Made by a program: the position numbers and the translations under genes
Notes under the pieces: model-generated
Database searches by the model: none
The model's input: the letters and a program-made list of their open reading frames with translations, nothing else
What the model was told of the DNA's origin: nothing
Source of the DNA: Streptomyces phaeofaciens
GTDB lineage: Bacteria > Actinomycetota > Actinomycetes > Streptomycetales > Streptomycetaceae
Assembly: GCF_014648915.1 (NCBI RefSeq)
Contig: NZ_BMSA01000015.1
Coordinates: forward strand, 169,966 to 233,965
Direction: 5' to 3'
Length of the DNA: 64,000 nucleotides
Part shown: in pieces, positions 43,024-52,008 of the stretch
Layout: each line of letters opens with the position of its first letter
Numbering within the stretch: the stretch's first letter is position 1

Positions 43024-44454
43024 TCATTCGGCGCGATGCCACTCCCGTACCGAGGGATCCAGCGCGACCACGGACCGTCCGCTTCCGCCCCGCGCGGCCC
43101 GGACGACCCCGGCGACCGCGGCGGCGAGCACCCGCACCGTGGTCCCGTGCAGCGCGAGTCCGCTGCGCCGGCCGTCCAGGGCCAGGAAGTCCCGGAAGAG
43201 CTCCTCCCTGGCCCGGTTGTTGAGGCTGTCCGACGCCGCGTCCGACGCCGCGTCCGGAGTCCGCATCCTGACCCGGCTGACGGCCTCGCCGCCGATGAGC
43301 CCGCGATTGCGGTACACCACGACGTCGAACGGGCTCCGCCCGCCGCCGGGCCGGGCGTCCTGGCAGGAGTCGACCCGGATCGTCATGAGCGGACCCACCT
43401 GGAGCGTCACCCGCTCGTGCCGGACCCTCCCGTTCCCCTTGTAGGTGTCCTCGGGCAGCTCCAGCCCGCTCCGCGCGGACAACGAAGACTGGAGGAGCGT
43501 GAGCACCGCCGTCGTGACGACGTCCGGGCCGTGCATCAGCCGGGCCAGCAGCACCACGTCGGTCTCCCCCCAGAGCTGCTCCGGCACGGAGGCCGGCCGG
43601 GGCAGACCGCTGAACCTCCCCCACCGCTCGCGGCCGAAGAGCCGCGCGTAGGCGGCGTCCGTCAGCTGGGCGTCGACGCCGCGGGCGTCCACCGCGCTGA
43701 CGTCGAGGCCGAGCCGGTCCGGCGGCCGCGCGCAGCCGCGGTTGACCTCGGTCAGCCAGCAGAACAGGTCGACGAAGTGGTACCCGGAGTGCAACAGCTT
43801 CCCATAACCGTACTTATAGGGGTGACCGTCGCGCGAGACGAACTCCCAGGGCATGTTCCAGGTGCCGTCGGAATGGTGGATGTCCAGATAGGTGACCGGT
43901 ATTCCGTATTCACCGACGACCTCGGCGAGAATCTCCTTCACCATCAGGTACGCCGGATGCGCCCGACGCTGGGCCTGGACGACGACGGTCACGCCGTTCT
44001 TTTCGGCGAGTTCGGCCAGAAAAAGCTGGTCCTCCACCATTCGCAGCGCTTCCTCGGGCCCTTCCTCCCGTAGGTCGCGGGCCGTCACCGGCTTTTCCAG
44101 GAGAACGTGCATACCGCGCCGGACCGCCCATTCCGCATAGGCCCGGTGCGCGCGCGGCTCGGTCGCCACGATGCAGCCCCAGGCTGGGGTTTCCCGCAGG
44201 GGATCGGCTCCGTCGAGGGCGTCCGTGAGCGTGCTGGAATCCGCCGCGTCGGGGACCAGCACCACACGGCGGGGTTGCAGGGAACGGCCCGCGAGATACT
44301 TTTCGACAATGTCCCGCTGCGACTCCAGATCCACCACCGTGTCTATGGTGAGGCGACCGGCCGACTGGTACCTTTCGAGAAGGGGGTAGTACATGGTCCG
44401 GGAATAAGGACCCAGACCTGCCAGCACTATCCGCTTGGCGGGCGCACCGGGCAT
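43024..44454 (-). CDS. Gfo/Idh/MocA-family oxidoreductase 3 (long form)
   Basis: 476 residues, clearly longer than the usual 330-390. N-terminal IVLAGLGPYSR, then LLEKPVTARDL with the expected Lys, and a substrate domain with HHSDGTWNMPWE and LLHSGYHFVDLFCWL (conserved His). The extra length lies in the C-terminal half. The ATG has AAGGGAG upstream. It diverges from the TauD gene with only 31 bp between the start codons. A role in oxidation of a sugar-like or amino-acid-like substrate is possible; the product is unknown. Confidence 0.85.
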   Translation of the reverse strand: MPGAPAKRIVLAGLGPYSRTMYYPLLERYQSAGRLTIDTVVDLESQRDIVEKYLAGRSLQPRRVVLVPDAADSSTLTDALDGADPLRETPAWGCIVATEPRAHRAYAEWAVRRGMHVLLEKPVTARDLREEGPEEALRMVEDQLFLAELAEKNGVTVVVQAQRRAHPAYLMVKEILAEVVGEYGIPVTYLDIHHSDGTWNMPWEFVSRDGHPYKYGYGKLLHSGYHFVDLFCWLTEVNRGCARPPDRLGLDVSAVDARGVDAQLTDAAYARLFGRERWGRFSGLPRPASVPEQLWGETDVVLLARLMHGPDVVTTAVLTLLQSSLSARSGLELPEDTYKGNGRVRHERVTLQVGPLMTIRVDSCQDARPGGGRSPFDVVVYRNRGLIGGEAVSRVRMRTPDAASDAASDSLNNRAREELFRDFLALDGRRSGLALHGTTVRVLAAAVAGVVRAARGGSGRSVVALDPSVREWHRAE

Positions 44455-44485
44455 GGCTTTCTCCCTTCAGGGAGGGGATCGATTC

Positions 44486-45514
44486 ATGAGTCAGAATGCG
44501 CACGGAAATCCCGCGGACATTCAGGTCTCTCCGGCCTCCGGGTATGTCGGTGCCCACGTCCGCGGAGTCCGGCTGGGAGACTCCCTGGACGAGCCGACGT
44601 TCACGGCCGTCCGCCGGGCGCTGGACCGCTACCGCGTGCTGTTCTTCCGCCGCCAGTTCCTGACGCACGCGCAGCAGACCCGGCTGGCACGGCGGTTCGG
44701 CCCGCTCGCCCCGCCGCACCCCTGGCAGCCCCCCGCCCCGGACCACCCGTTCGTGCACCGCCTGATCACGGGCGCCGGCACGCCTCGGACCCCCGAGGAA
44801 CGCCACCGGGCCCGCTGGCGCAGTCCCGGCTTCCTCTCCGGCTGGCACGCCGACATCACCGCCGCCGTCGACCCGCCGTCCCTGTGCGTCCTGCGCGCCG
44901 AGCGGGTCACCTCCCGGGGCGGCGACACCACCTGGGCGGACCTGGTCACCGCCTACGAGCAGCTGTCCGCGCCGCTGCGCCGCCTCGTGGACGAACTGAC
45001 CGCCGAACACCGCTATCTCGTGGGGTACGTGCCCTTCGGCGTCCTGGACACCGCCGCCCGGACCGCGCTGGACGCGGGCCTGGTCGCCCACCATCCGGTG
45101 GTGCGGGTCCTGCCGGAGAGCGGACTGCGCGCCCTGTTCGTGAACCCGGCGTTCACCAGCCACATCAACGAACTGACGCCGCCGGAGAGCCGGTACGTCC
45201 TCGACCTGCTCTTCGCCCATCTGACCCGGCCCGAGTTCGGTGTCCGGCACCACTGGGAGGCCGGCGACGTGGCGATCTGGGACAACCGCGCCACCGCGCA
45301 CCTCGCCCCGGAGGACCACGAACACCTCGGGGAGGAACGCGAGATGTACCGCGTCTTCGTGGCCGGCTCCCCCGCGGTCGGCCCCGACGGCCGGACGTCG
45401 GCGGCCCTCTCCGGCGAGCGGTACCAGACGGCGGTCCCGCCGGAACACCAGGCCGCGGACGATCCTGCCGAACAGGCCCCGGACGCCTCGGCGGACCGGC
45501 CCGCGGGCGGCTGA
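44486..45514 (+). CDS. TauD/TfdA-family Fe(II)/2-oxoglutarate dioxygenase
   Basis: 342 residues, ATG with GGAGGGG upstream. The facial triad is His121 and Asp123 (GWHADIT) and His272 (ATAHLAPED), with Arg289 (MYRVFV) for 2-oxoglutarate. The C-terminal 40 residues are Pro/Ala/Asp rich and probably disordered. It hydroxylates or desaturates an unknown small substrate. It is divergent to the Gfo/Idh gene and convergent to the nucleotidyltransferase gene. Confidence 0.92.
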   Translation: MSQNAHGNPADIQVSPASGYVGAHVRGVRLGDSLDEPTFTAVRRALDRYRVLFFRRQFLTHAQQTRLARRFGPLAPPHPWQPPAPDHPFVHRLITGAGTPRTPEERHRARWRSPGFLSGWHADITAAVDPPSLCVLRAERVTSRGGDTTWADLVTAYEQLSAPLRRLVDELTAEHRYLVGYVPFGVLDTAARTALDAGLVAHHPVVRVLPESGLRALFVNPAFTSHINELTPPESRYVLDLLFAHLTRPEFGVRHHWEAGDVAIWDNRATAHLAPEDHEHLGEEREMYRVFVAGSPAVGPDGRTSAALSGERYQTAVPPEHQAADDPAEQAPDASADRPAGG

Positions 45515-45579
45515 ACACCGCCCCGGCGTCGGGCGCTCCTCCCCCGGGCCGGCCCTCCCCCGCACCGCGAGCGGCCCGG

Positions 45580-46686
45580 TCATCCGGTGAGCGGCAGCGG
45601 CCGCACCGGCCACCGCGGGCCGTAGGAGGGAATGAGCAGGACGTCGCCGATGTCGGCCGGCACCGGGCACGCCGTGAACTCGACCCGGTCCCCGTCACGG
45701 CAGAACCCGAACGCCTTCGAGTGGCTCACCACGGTCGCCGTCCCGTACCGCGCGCCCGCCTCGGACCGCACGTCCCGCACCCCGAACACCGCGGGCAGGT
45801 CCAGCTGCCCGGGTGGTCCGTCCTCGACGAAGACCCCGCGCATCCGGGCCGGCGGTCCGGGCGGCCGGCACGGCACGGGAGCCGCCGGAAAGCGTTCGGC
45901 GCGGCCGCGCGAGTGGTACGAGACGGAGACGCGCAGCCCCCGGTAGCGCAGGTTGAACCGGTTTCTGCCGTCGGCCTCGAAGGCGGCGTACATCGTGTGC
46001 TGCGCCGCGCCCGGATAGGCCGCCCGCCACACGTAGAAGAGGTTCGTCTGCTCGTCCGGCGGCCAGCGCCGGCGCCAGCCGAAGGCTCCGTCGGCGAGCA
46101 GCCGGGGGATCGCGCGCGTCGTCGCGGCGACGGCGTCCGCGCCGTAGACGTCGAGGTCGACGTCGGAGCGGTCGCAGGCAAGGCCGCAGGCGTACGAGCC
46201 GTTCAGGCCGACCCGCGCCGGATCGGTTCCCGCGGCCTCGGTCAACGACCGCACCAGCTCACCGACCAGGCGTTCGCGCGCGGACCGGGGCTGTTCGACC
46301 GCACGCCGGGCCGCGTCCTCCGGGACGATCGGGGCCGCGATGTCGTCGGGGCCGAGAAGTTCGAAGCGGCGGGCGTGGAAGGGCACGTCGACGAAGGGCA
46401 GCCGGCGGCGGACGGGGGTGCCGTCCGGCCAGCGGTGGTCGCGGACCTTGACGAGTCCCGCGCGCTGCTCGAAGTCGCCGCGCGGCGCGTCGCGGACGGG
46501 GGCCCAGTCCGGGACGGCCAGCACGCCGTTCTCCGGATGGTGGTCGCCGACCGCCTTGTAGACCCAGCCGTCCCGGGTCCAGAACTTGTCGGCGTACCGC
46601 ACCCCCCGGTCGGCGAACGGCCCGACGGCGGGCACCGGTGCCTCGGGTTCCCAGCGGGGCGCGTCGACGGTCCACCCCTCAGCCAC
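45580..46686 (-). CDS. Nucleotidyltransferase-fold protein
   Basis: 368 residues. The central segment LNGSYACGLACDRSDVDLDVYG, read around residues 161-181, is the GS-x10-DxD signature of the polymerase-beta-like nucleotidyltransferase fold; both metal Asp (175, 177) are present and a third (179) follows. N- and C-terminal parts are unfamiliar (VRYADKFWTRDGWVYKAVGD at the start). Its ATG overlaps the NHL gene stop by 8 bp. It could adenylate or guanylylate a protein, RNA or small molecule; the family does not decide. It is the last gene of the six-gene operon. Confidence 0.75.
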   Translation of the reverse strand: MAEGWTVDAPRWEPEAPVPAVGPFADRGVRYADKFWTRDGWVYKAVGDHHPENGVLAVPDWAPVRDAPRGDFEQRAGLVKVRDHRWPDGTPVRRRLPFVDVPFHARRFELLGPDDIAAPIVPEDAARRAVEQPRSARERLVGELVRSLTEAAGTDPARVGLNGSYACGLACDRSDVDLDVYGADAVAATTRAIPRLLADGAFGWRRRWPPDEQTNLFYVWRAAYPGAAQHTMYAAFEADGRNRFNLRYRGLRVSVSYHSRGRAERFPAAPVPCRPPGPPARMRGVFVEDGPPGQLDLPAVFGVRDVRSEAGARYGTATVVSHSKAFGFCRDGDRVEFTACPVPADIGDVLLIPSYGPRWPVRPLPLTG

Positions 46687-48499
46687 CGCACACCTCCTCC
46701 AGCAGGGCGCGCAGGCCGACGAAGACGAGGCGCGAGTTGTCGAAGTCGCTCAGGAGCAGCGTCTGTCCGCCGGGGTCCACGGCCACGTGCCGGGGAAAGA
46801 ACAGGCTTCCCACCAGCCGGTCCAGCGCCGGGGACAGCGAGCGGACCCGGCCGTCGGGGCGGACCAGCAGGACTCGGTGGTGTCCGGTGTCGACGACCAG
46901 CAGGGCGCCGCCGCGCAGCCGGGCCATCGAGCGGGGCCGGTGCAGCGGGGTCCCGGTGTGGGCGCGTACCCGCTCCGCGTCCAGCCAGGTGGTGCGCCGG
47001 CCGTCCGGGGCGATGCGCAGCAGGCGGTCGGCGCCGGTGTCGCACACCAGGACGCCGCCGTCCGGCAGAGGCAGGGACATGTGCGGATCGGACAGGCCGG
47101 TGTGCCACCGGTCGGCCACCCCGCTCCGGTCGACGCGGCCGACGGTGCCGCTCTCGCTGTCGGTCACCAGCATCCGGAACGGGGACACCGAGGTCACCAC
47201 GACATGGTGCGGGTCACCGAACGGCCGGGGGGCGGCCGCCCCGCGCGGGCGCCACGCCGTCAGCCGCCAGCGCGGGGCGCCCGACCGGTCCAGGCACAGC
47301 AGCCGCCCCCGACGGCCGTCGGCCACCAGGGTGCCCTCGGCGGTCGTCGTGGCGAACCGCGGCCAGTCCAGCGCCTCGGGTCCGGCCGGCGTCGCGGGAA
47401 GCACCCGGCGCACCCGCCCCGCCGGGGTCACGTCGAGCACCCGGTCGTTGTGGCAGTCGGCCACCAGCACCCGGTCCGGGCCGGTGAAGTGGGCGCCCCG
47501 GGGCTGGATCAGCTCGGTGGCGGCGATGTCGCACCGCCCCAGCAGCACGGTGGACGTGTCCCCGTCCCCGAGCCGCAGCAGCCGGTCGCCACGCCCCTCG
47601 GCCACCAGCACGGTTCCGTCCGGGCAGGCCACGGCCGTGTTCGGATGCCACAGCCGCAGCGCCGAGCCGGTGTGCGCGTCGGTCCGCCCCCACGTCCGTA
47701 CCACCGCGCCGCCGGCGACCTCGAGCACCCGGTTGTTCTTGGTGTCCGCGACGAGCACCGCGCCCGAGGCGGTGACGCAGGCGTGCCGGGGCGCGTTGAG
47801 CAGGCCCGGCCCCTTGCCCGCGCGGCCGATCCGGCCGTGGACACGGCGGACGGGCCCCGCCCCTGAGGCGCCGGCGACATGGAACACGCCGTGCGCCCGC
47901 GCGTCGGCGACCAGGAAGCCGCCCCCGTCCGGATCGACGGACACGCCCACGGGCTCCGCCAGCCCGTCCCCGGCCCCCAGCCGGCGCCGGATCCGGCCGC
48001 CGGGCGTGACGACGAGGACCTCCCCCAGACGCGGCAGGGCCAGCACGAGGTCCCCGCCCCCCAGCAGGCCCGCGCCGGTCGGCGGCCAGGCCCGGGCGGG
48101 CAGCCGCCGGGCGTCGAGCAGCGGTGTGCCGGTGCCGTCCGGCCGCCGCAGCACCACCCCGGCCGGCCCGGTCACCACCAGGCCGTCGGGGTGCGCGGCG
48201 GCCGACGTCACCCGCGCCGCCCAGGCCCCTGCCGGCCGGACCCGGCCGTGCGTCAGGATCCGCAGGCCGTGGTCGCGGTGGACGGTCACGACGGCGCCGT
48301 CCGCCGTGCCGAACCCGCAGGCGAAGCCCGAGCCGTCCAGCGGATCGCGGCGCACCTGTCCGGGAACCGAGAGCCGCCGGCCGAGTTCCCACGCCGGGAC
48401 CGGCCCCGTCGCCAGCGTCTCCAGCGGCAGGCCGGCGGGGGCCGGCACCGTCGCGCCCGGGGCCGCCGGATCACGCGCGTCACCAGGGATGCGGATCAC
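46679..48499 (-). CDS. NHL-repeat beta-propeller protein
   Basis: 606 residues, at least a dozen blade-like repeats of the pattern GxxLVxDxxxxRVLxV (for example VLVADTKNNRVLEV, VLVADCHNDRVLDV, LLVVDTGHHRVLLV, TLLLSDFDNSRLVFV). No signal peptide or TM segment, so it is cytoplasmic, unusual for a large NHL protein. NHL propellers bind proteins, peptides or RNA, and a few are lyases (PAL, Ca/Zn dependent). The start overlaps the SDR stop by 20 bp. Function unknown. Confidence 0.8.
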   Translation of the reverse strand: MIRIPGDARDPAAPGATVPAPAGLPLETLATGPVPAWELGRRLSVPGQVRRDPLDGSGFACGFGTADGAVVTVHRDHGLRILTHGRVRPAGAWAARVTSAAAHPDGLVVTGPAGVVLRRPDGTGTPLLDARRLPARAWPPTGAGLLGGGDLVLALPRLGEVLVVTPGGRIRRRLGAGDGLAEPVGVSVDPDGGGFLVADARAHGVFHVAGASGAGPVRRVHGRIGRAGKGPGLLNAPRHACVTASGAVLVADTKNNRVLEVAGGAVVRTWGRTDAHTGSALRLWHPNTAVACPDGTVLVAEGRGDRLLRLGDGDTSTVLLGRCDIAATELIQPRGAHFTGPDRVLVADCHNDRVLDVTPAGRVRRVLPATPAGPEALDWPRFATTTAEGTLVADGRRGRLLCLDRSGAPRWRLTAWRPRGAAAPRPFGDPHHVVVTSVSPFRMLVTDSESGTVGRVDRSGVADRWHTGLSDPHMSLPLPDGGVLVCDTGADRLLRIAPDGRRTTWLDAERVRAHTGTPLHRPRSMARLRGGALLVVDTGHHRVLLVRPDGRVRSLSPALDRLVGSLFFPRHVAVDPGGQTLLLSDFDNSRLVFVGLRALLEEVCGG

Positions 48500-49208
48500 C
48501 CGCTCTCTCCACGAAGGGCGGAAGCCTCCGCCGGGGATCGGTCAGCACGAGCCGTACGAGGTCGGCGGCGGCGGTCGCGGGATCGTCGGCGGCGTCCCGG
48601 GTGCCCATGGCCGTGCGCAGGGAGCCCGGGTGGACGGCCACGACCCGGATGTCCGCGCCGGCGAGTTCCTGGCGGAGGCTGAGGCTCAGCATGTTCTGGG
48701 ACGCCTTGCCGATCCGGTAGGCGTAGTGCCGGGCACCCGGGCCGTCGTCGCGCGCGGCCCGCGCGAACGAGCCCCGGCGCGAGGAGACGTGCACGACGGT
48801 GGCGTGCCGGGCGCGGCGCAGCGCGGGCAGCAGGGCCTGGGTGAGCCGCAGCGGCCCGAGACAGTGGGTGACGAACGAGTCCAGCACGTCGTCCGCGCGC
48901 AACTCCCCGAGGACGCTGGGCGGATGGGCCACCCCGGCGTTGTGGACCAGCAGGTCGACCGCTGCGCCGCCGACGATCTCCGCCACGTCCCGGCCCACGG
49001 CCGCGTCCCGCACATCGGCCACGACCGGGTGCGCCAGGGTGCCCAGGACCGCGCGGAGCGCCGGGGCGGCGGCGGGGTCGCGGACGACGCACAGGGTGCG
49101 GTAGCCGCGCAGGCACAGTTCGTGGGCGGTGTGGAGGCCGAGTCCGCGGGCGGCGCCGGTGACGACGGCCATGGGCGGGCGGGCGCCGGCGGCGGGCGGG
49201 CGCGTCAC
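48480..49208 (-). CDS. Short-chain dehydrogenase/reductase
   Basis: 242 residues. Classical SDR: TGAARGLG (17-24), HNAGVAHPP, active-site Ser in HVSSRRG and YRIGK (Tyr164, Lys168). Start is GTG 49208, which overlaps the PhyH stop (GTGA); an internal ATG at 49172 is the alternative. The substrate is unknown. It lies between two unusual partners, the dioxygenase and the NHL protein, in a chain of overlapping genes. Confidence 0.9.
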   Translation of the reverse strand: MTRPPAAGARPPMAVVTGAARGLGLHTAHELCLRGYRTLCVVRDPAAAPALRAVLGTLAHPVVADVRDAAVGRDVAEIVGGAAVDLLVHNAGVAHPPSVLGELRADDVLDSFVTHCLGPLRLTQALLPALRRARHATVVHVSSRRGSFARAARDDGPGARHYAYRIGKASQNMLSLSLRQELAGADIRVVAVHPGSLRTAMGTRDAADDPATAAADLVRLVLTDPRRRLPPFVERAGDPHPW

Positions 49209-50092
49209 CGGGGGACGCCCGACGCGTCGGGACGCCTGAGCGCCTCCTCGCGCGGCACGGCGGGCGCCACCGCGTCCCGGTCCGGCGTCCGGGGCAGCGG
49301 CGGCGGGCCGGGCGCGCGGTCGTTGCCCCGGTACAGGTGGCCGCCGCTCACCACGATCTGACGCCCCCGGTCGGGGTACCGGTCGAGTTCGTCGGCGCTG
49401 CGGAAGCCCAGCACCAGGCTCATCCGGCCGCGGTCGCTGGTGTTGGCGCTGACCGTGTGGAAGGCGAGCGAGTCGAAGAGCAGCACCCCGCCGGCCGGCA
49501 CGGGCACCGGCAGCGCCTGGTCCAGCAGGTCGGCGAACTCGGCGTGCTCGTCCATCCAGGTGCCCCCGCCGTCGGGCTGCGGCACTCCGACGAAGGGCAG
49601 GAACTGGGAGCCGGGGACGAGGTGCGTGCAGCCGCTGGCGACTGTGGACTCCTCCAGGTAGACGACGGCCGTGACCAGGCCGCGCGACCACTGCAAAATG
49701 TCCCGGTGCAGGCGCGGTTGGGACGTGCCGGGGCCGTTGACGGCCGCCTGGTTGTGGCGGTTGAGCACGTAGACGACGTGGGGGCCGAGGAGCGAGCGCA
49801 GCGCGCCGACGAGCCGGGGTGTGGTGATCAGCTCGCCGACCAGCTCGGGGTCGCGTTCGTACAGCCGGTACAGCTTGGGCAGGCCGCCCGGGGCGTCGGT
49901 GGCGACCCGGGTGCCGGTGGTGAGCCGCGTGTCCGTGGTGAGCCGCGTGTCCGTCGCGGCGGGAAGCGACGGGGCGACCTCGTCGCGGACCAGCCGGCGC
50001 AGCCGGGCCGCGAGCGGCTCCGGGACGACGCCGGGCAGCCGGAGGTAGCCGGAGTCCCTGAAGTGCCGTGTCTGCTGGGCGGTGAGGCTCAT
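49205..50092 (-). CDS. Phytanoyl-CoA dioxygenase (PhyH)-family Fe(II)/2OG oxygenase
   Basis: 295 residues. Metal ligands His129 and Asp131 (LHRDILQWSRG) and His212 (FHTVSANTSD), with RGRMSLVLGF just after. A short internal duplication (RLTTDTRLTTGTRVATD, about 50-66) comes from an 18-bp DNA repeat. PhyH enzymes of specialised metabolism hydroxylate or halogenate small molecules; the Asp here excludes the halogenase variant. The ATG overlaps the SIR2 gene stop (ATGA). It is the second 2OG oxygenase in 6 kb. Confidence 0.92.
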   Translation of the reverse strand: MSLTAQQTRHFRDSGYLRLPGVVPEPLAARLRRLVRDEVAPSLPAATDTRLTTDTRLTTGTRVATDAPGGLPKLYRLYERDPELVGELITTPRLVGALRSLLGPHVVYVLNRHNQAAVNGPGTSQPRLHRDILQWSRGLVTAVVYLEESTVASGCTHLVPGSQFLPFVGVPQPDGGGTWMDEHAEFADLLDQALPVPVPAGGVLLFDSLAFHTVSANTSDRGRMSLVLGFRSADELDRYPDRGRQIVVSGGHLYRGNDRAPGPPPLPRTPDRDAVAPAVPREEALRRPDASGVPR

Positions 50093-52008
50093 CGCGTACT
50101 CCGTCCGAGTAGGGTGCGTCGGCCCGCTCCGGCCGCCCGGTGGCGCAGCCGGCGGGGCAGGTACCAGGCGAGCAGCCGGAACCGGTGCCACCAGCCGTAC
50201 TGGAGCGTGGCCAGGGCGAAGAGGTACTCGCGCACCGCGAACACCCGGTGGGCGCCCGGCAGCAGAGCGACCCGCCAGGCTCCGGCCCGCGACCCGAGGA
50301 AGAGGTTGGCGGTGAGGAGCTGCTCGTAGCGTTCCCGCAGCGCCTCGTCGGTGACGGCGGCGTCGTCCGCCCGGTAGCCGTCGCGCAGCGCGCGGTGCCG
50401 GTAGCTGAGCATGCCCTGGAGATCGCCGGACTCCCGGAACCAGGTCGTCGACCGGTCCGCGTGGGTGTGGTCGTCGCGCGGTCCCCCGCGGCGCAGGGCG
50501 TCGAGGCTGTCACGGACGTCCTGGAGGGCCCGGAACGCGGCGACGCGCCGCAAGCGGTTGTCGTCCCGCGCCGCTTCCGCCGCTCTCGTGTCCGGCGTCT
50601 CCTGCATCTCGCCCGTCTCCTGCGCGGGCGGGGTCCCGGCGGGCTCCGGGGCGGCCGGCATCCGGGCGAGCAGCCGGCGGGCGAGGGGGCGCAGGTCGGG
50701 GGTGCGGTGCATGTGCTCGACCACCCGGTTCAGGGTCTCCTCCAGGGCGTACGCCTCGTCCGAGCCCTCGGCGACCCCGGACCGCTGCCGGCGCAGCCAC
50801 AGCCAGGCCGCGAGCAGCCGTCCCTGGGCCCACAGACAGGCGCCGATGCGCTCGGCGCGCACGGACCGGTCGGGGGCGTCGGCGGGGGCACGCCGCCACA
50901 TCCGGCGCAGGCTGCTCCAGGCGCCGGCCTCCCACAGCAACTGCGAGCGGACGGAACGCAGTTCGACGGGATCGTCGGCGCCGGTGCCGCCCTCCTCGAG
51001 CAGTCGGCGGACCTCGCGGTGCAGGCCCAGCGAGCGGTACAGCAGGAACGTCGCGCGGTGGCGTTCGGCGTCGGTGACCGTCAGCCGCGGTGCGGCGGGC
51101 GTGCGAGGGCGCGGGGCGTCCGGCGGCGGCAGCCCCCAGCGCCGGGCGAGTTCCGCCAGCAGCAGGTCCGTAGGGCCGCAGACGACGCGGACGTCGGCGC
51201 CCGCCGTGCGCAGCAGGGACTGGAGCGGGATCGCGGACTCGGCCGGCACGTCCGGCAGGTGCGGCGGGTGGGCCGAGTGCAGCGCCCACAGCACCCGCAG
51301 CCCGCGCAGGTCGTCCGCCGGAAGCGCGGCGACGAGCCGGTCGACGTCGAAGTAGTCGCTGCCGCTGTAGCCGAGGACGATCACCGCGCGCGGGGAGCGC
51401 AGCAGGGCCCGCATCCGCGTGGCCTCCGCCGCCGGGAAGCCGGTCCTGATGGCGCTGAGCGTCGCGCCGAGTTCCTTTCCGTCGGGCGAGTCGGCGAAGG
51501 AGAGGTGGAAGTGGTGGACGGCGTCCGGGGGCACCGGACGGCCGTGGCGCGCCTCGTGGGCCCGTTCGACGCAGGTGTCGAAGTTCGCGGTCACATGCCG
51601 GCCGCCTCGCGCGATGTGGTCGGCGGCGAAGGCGTGCAGCCGGTTCGGCACGGCGACACGGACGTCGTCCAGGATGTCGAAGGTGTCCGGGAAGGCGTCC
51701 GGGCGGGCCCGGGCGGCGGCGTCGAGCGCGGTCTCCAGCCGGGGCAGCCGGGCGGCGGGCAGGCCGGTGTCGCGCTCGCACAGCGGGGTCGTGGTGAGGC
51801 CGACCACCTGGTGGTAGGTCAGCACCCGGGCCAGCGCGCCGGGTTCGAAGAAGGTGTCGAAGACCCGGCTGGTCAGTTCGGGGCCGCTGGGCAGGCTGGT
51901 GGGCCCCTCGACGGAGATGCCGGCGCCGGACCAGAGCAGCACCTCCTCGGGCCCGATCCCGTCGAGCAGGGCCATGGCCTCGGCGACGGCAGGGTCCGGG
52001 GCGGTCAT
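50089..52008 (-). CDS. SIR2-like protein with long helical C-terminal half
   Basis: 639 residues. SIR2 core about 15-290: LLWSGAGISVEGP (NAD-binding GAG at 28-30), TANFDTCVE (140-148), a His-rich VHHFHLSF where the catalytic His is expected, and LGYSGSDYFD (212-221). The rest is Arg/Leu-rich and helical, TPR-like, with an aromatic C-terminus (LFALATLQYGWWHRFRLLAWYLP). The architecture resembles SIR2 NADase effectors of defence systems more than protein deacetylases, since the zinc cysteines are absent. Its ATG overlaps the stop of the two-TM gene. Confidence 0.85.
   Translation of the reverse strand: MTAPDPAVAEAMALLDGIGPEEVLLWSGAGISVEGPTSLPSGPELTSRVFDTFFEPGALARVLTYHQVVGLTTTPLCERDTGLPAARLPRLETALDAAARARPDAFPDTFDILDDVRVAVPNRLHAFAADHIARGGRHVTANFDTCVERAHEARHGRPVPPDAVHHFHLSFADSPDGKELGATLSAIRTGFPAAEATRMRALLRSPRAVIVLGYSGSDYFDVDRLVAALPADDLRGLRVLWALHSAHPPHLPDVPAESAIPLQSLLRTAGADVRVVCGPTDLLLAELARRWGLPPPDAPRPRTPAAPRLTVTDAERHRATFLLYRSLGLHREVRRLLEEGGTGADDPVELRSVRSQLLWEAGAWSSLRRMWRRAPADAPDRSVRAERIGACLWAQGRLLAAWLWLRRQRSGVAEGSDEAYALEETLNRVVEHMHRTPDLRPLARRLLARMPAAPEPAGTPPAQETGEMQETPDTRAAEAARDDNRLRRVAAFRALQDVRDSLDALRRGGPRDDHTHADRSTTWFRESGDLQGMLSYRHRALRDGYRADDAAVTDEALRERYEQLLTANLFLGSRAGAWRVALLPGAHRVFAVREYLFALATLQYGWWHRFRLLAWYLPRRLRHRAAGAGRRTLLGRSTR

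Noticed and set aside
44107..47487. 1126-codon open frame on the plus strand across TauD, nucleotidyltransferase and NHL genes
   Set aside because: It overlaps three convincing genes and is Pro/Arg/Gly rich with no motif; a frame artefact.
46679..48499. Secreted or lipoprotein NHL protein
   Set aside because: No signal peptide, lipobox or TM segment at the N-terminus; the overlap with the cytoplasmic SDR gene also argues for a cytoplasmic protein.
50089..52008. Sirtuin protein deacetylase
   Set aside because: No zinc-binding cysteine pairs are seen between the SIR2 motifs, so the NADase/SIR2-like group is the better match.
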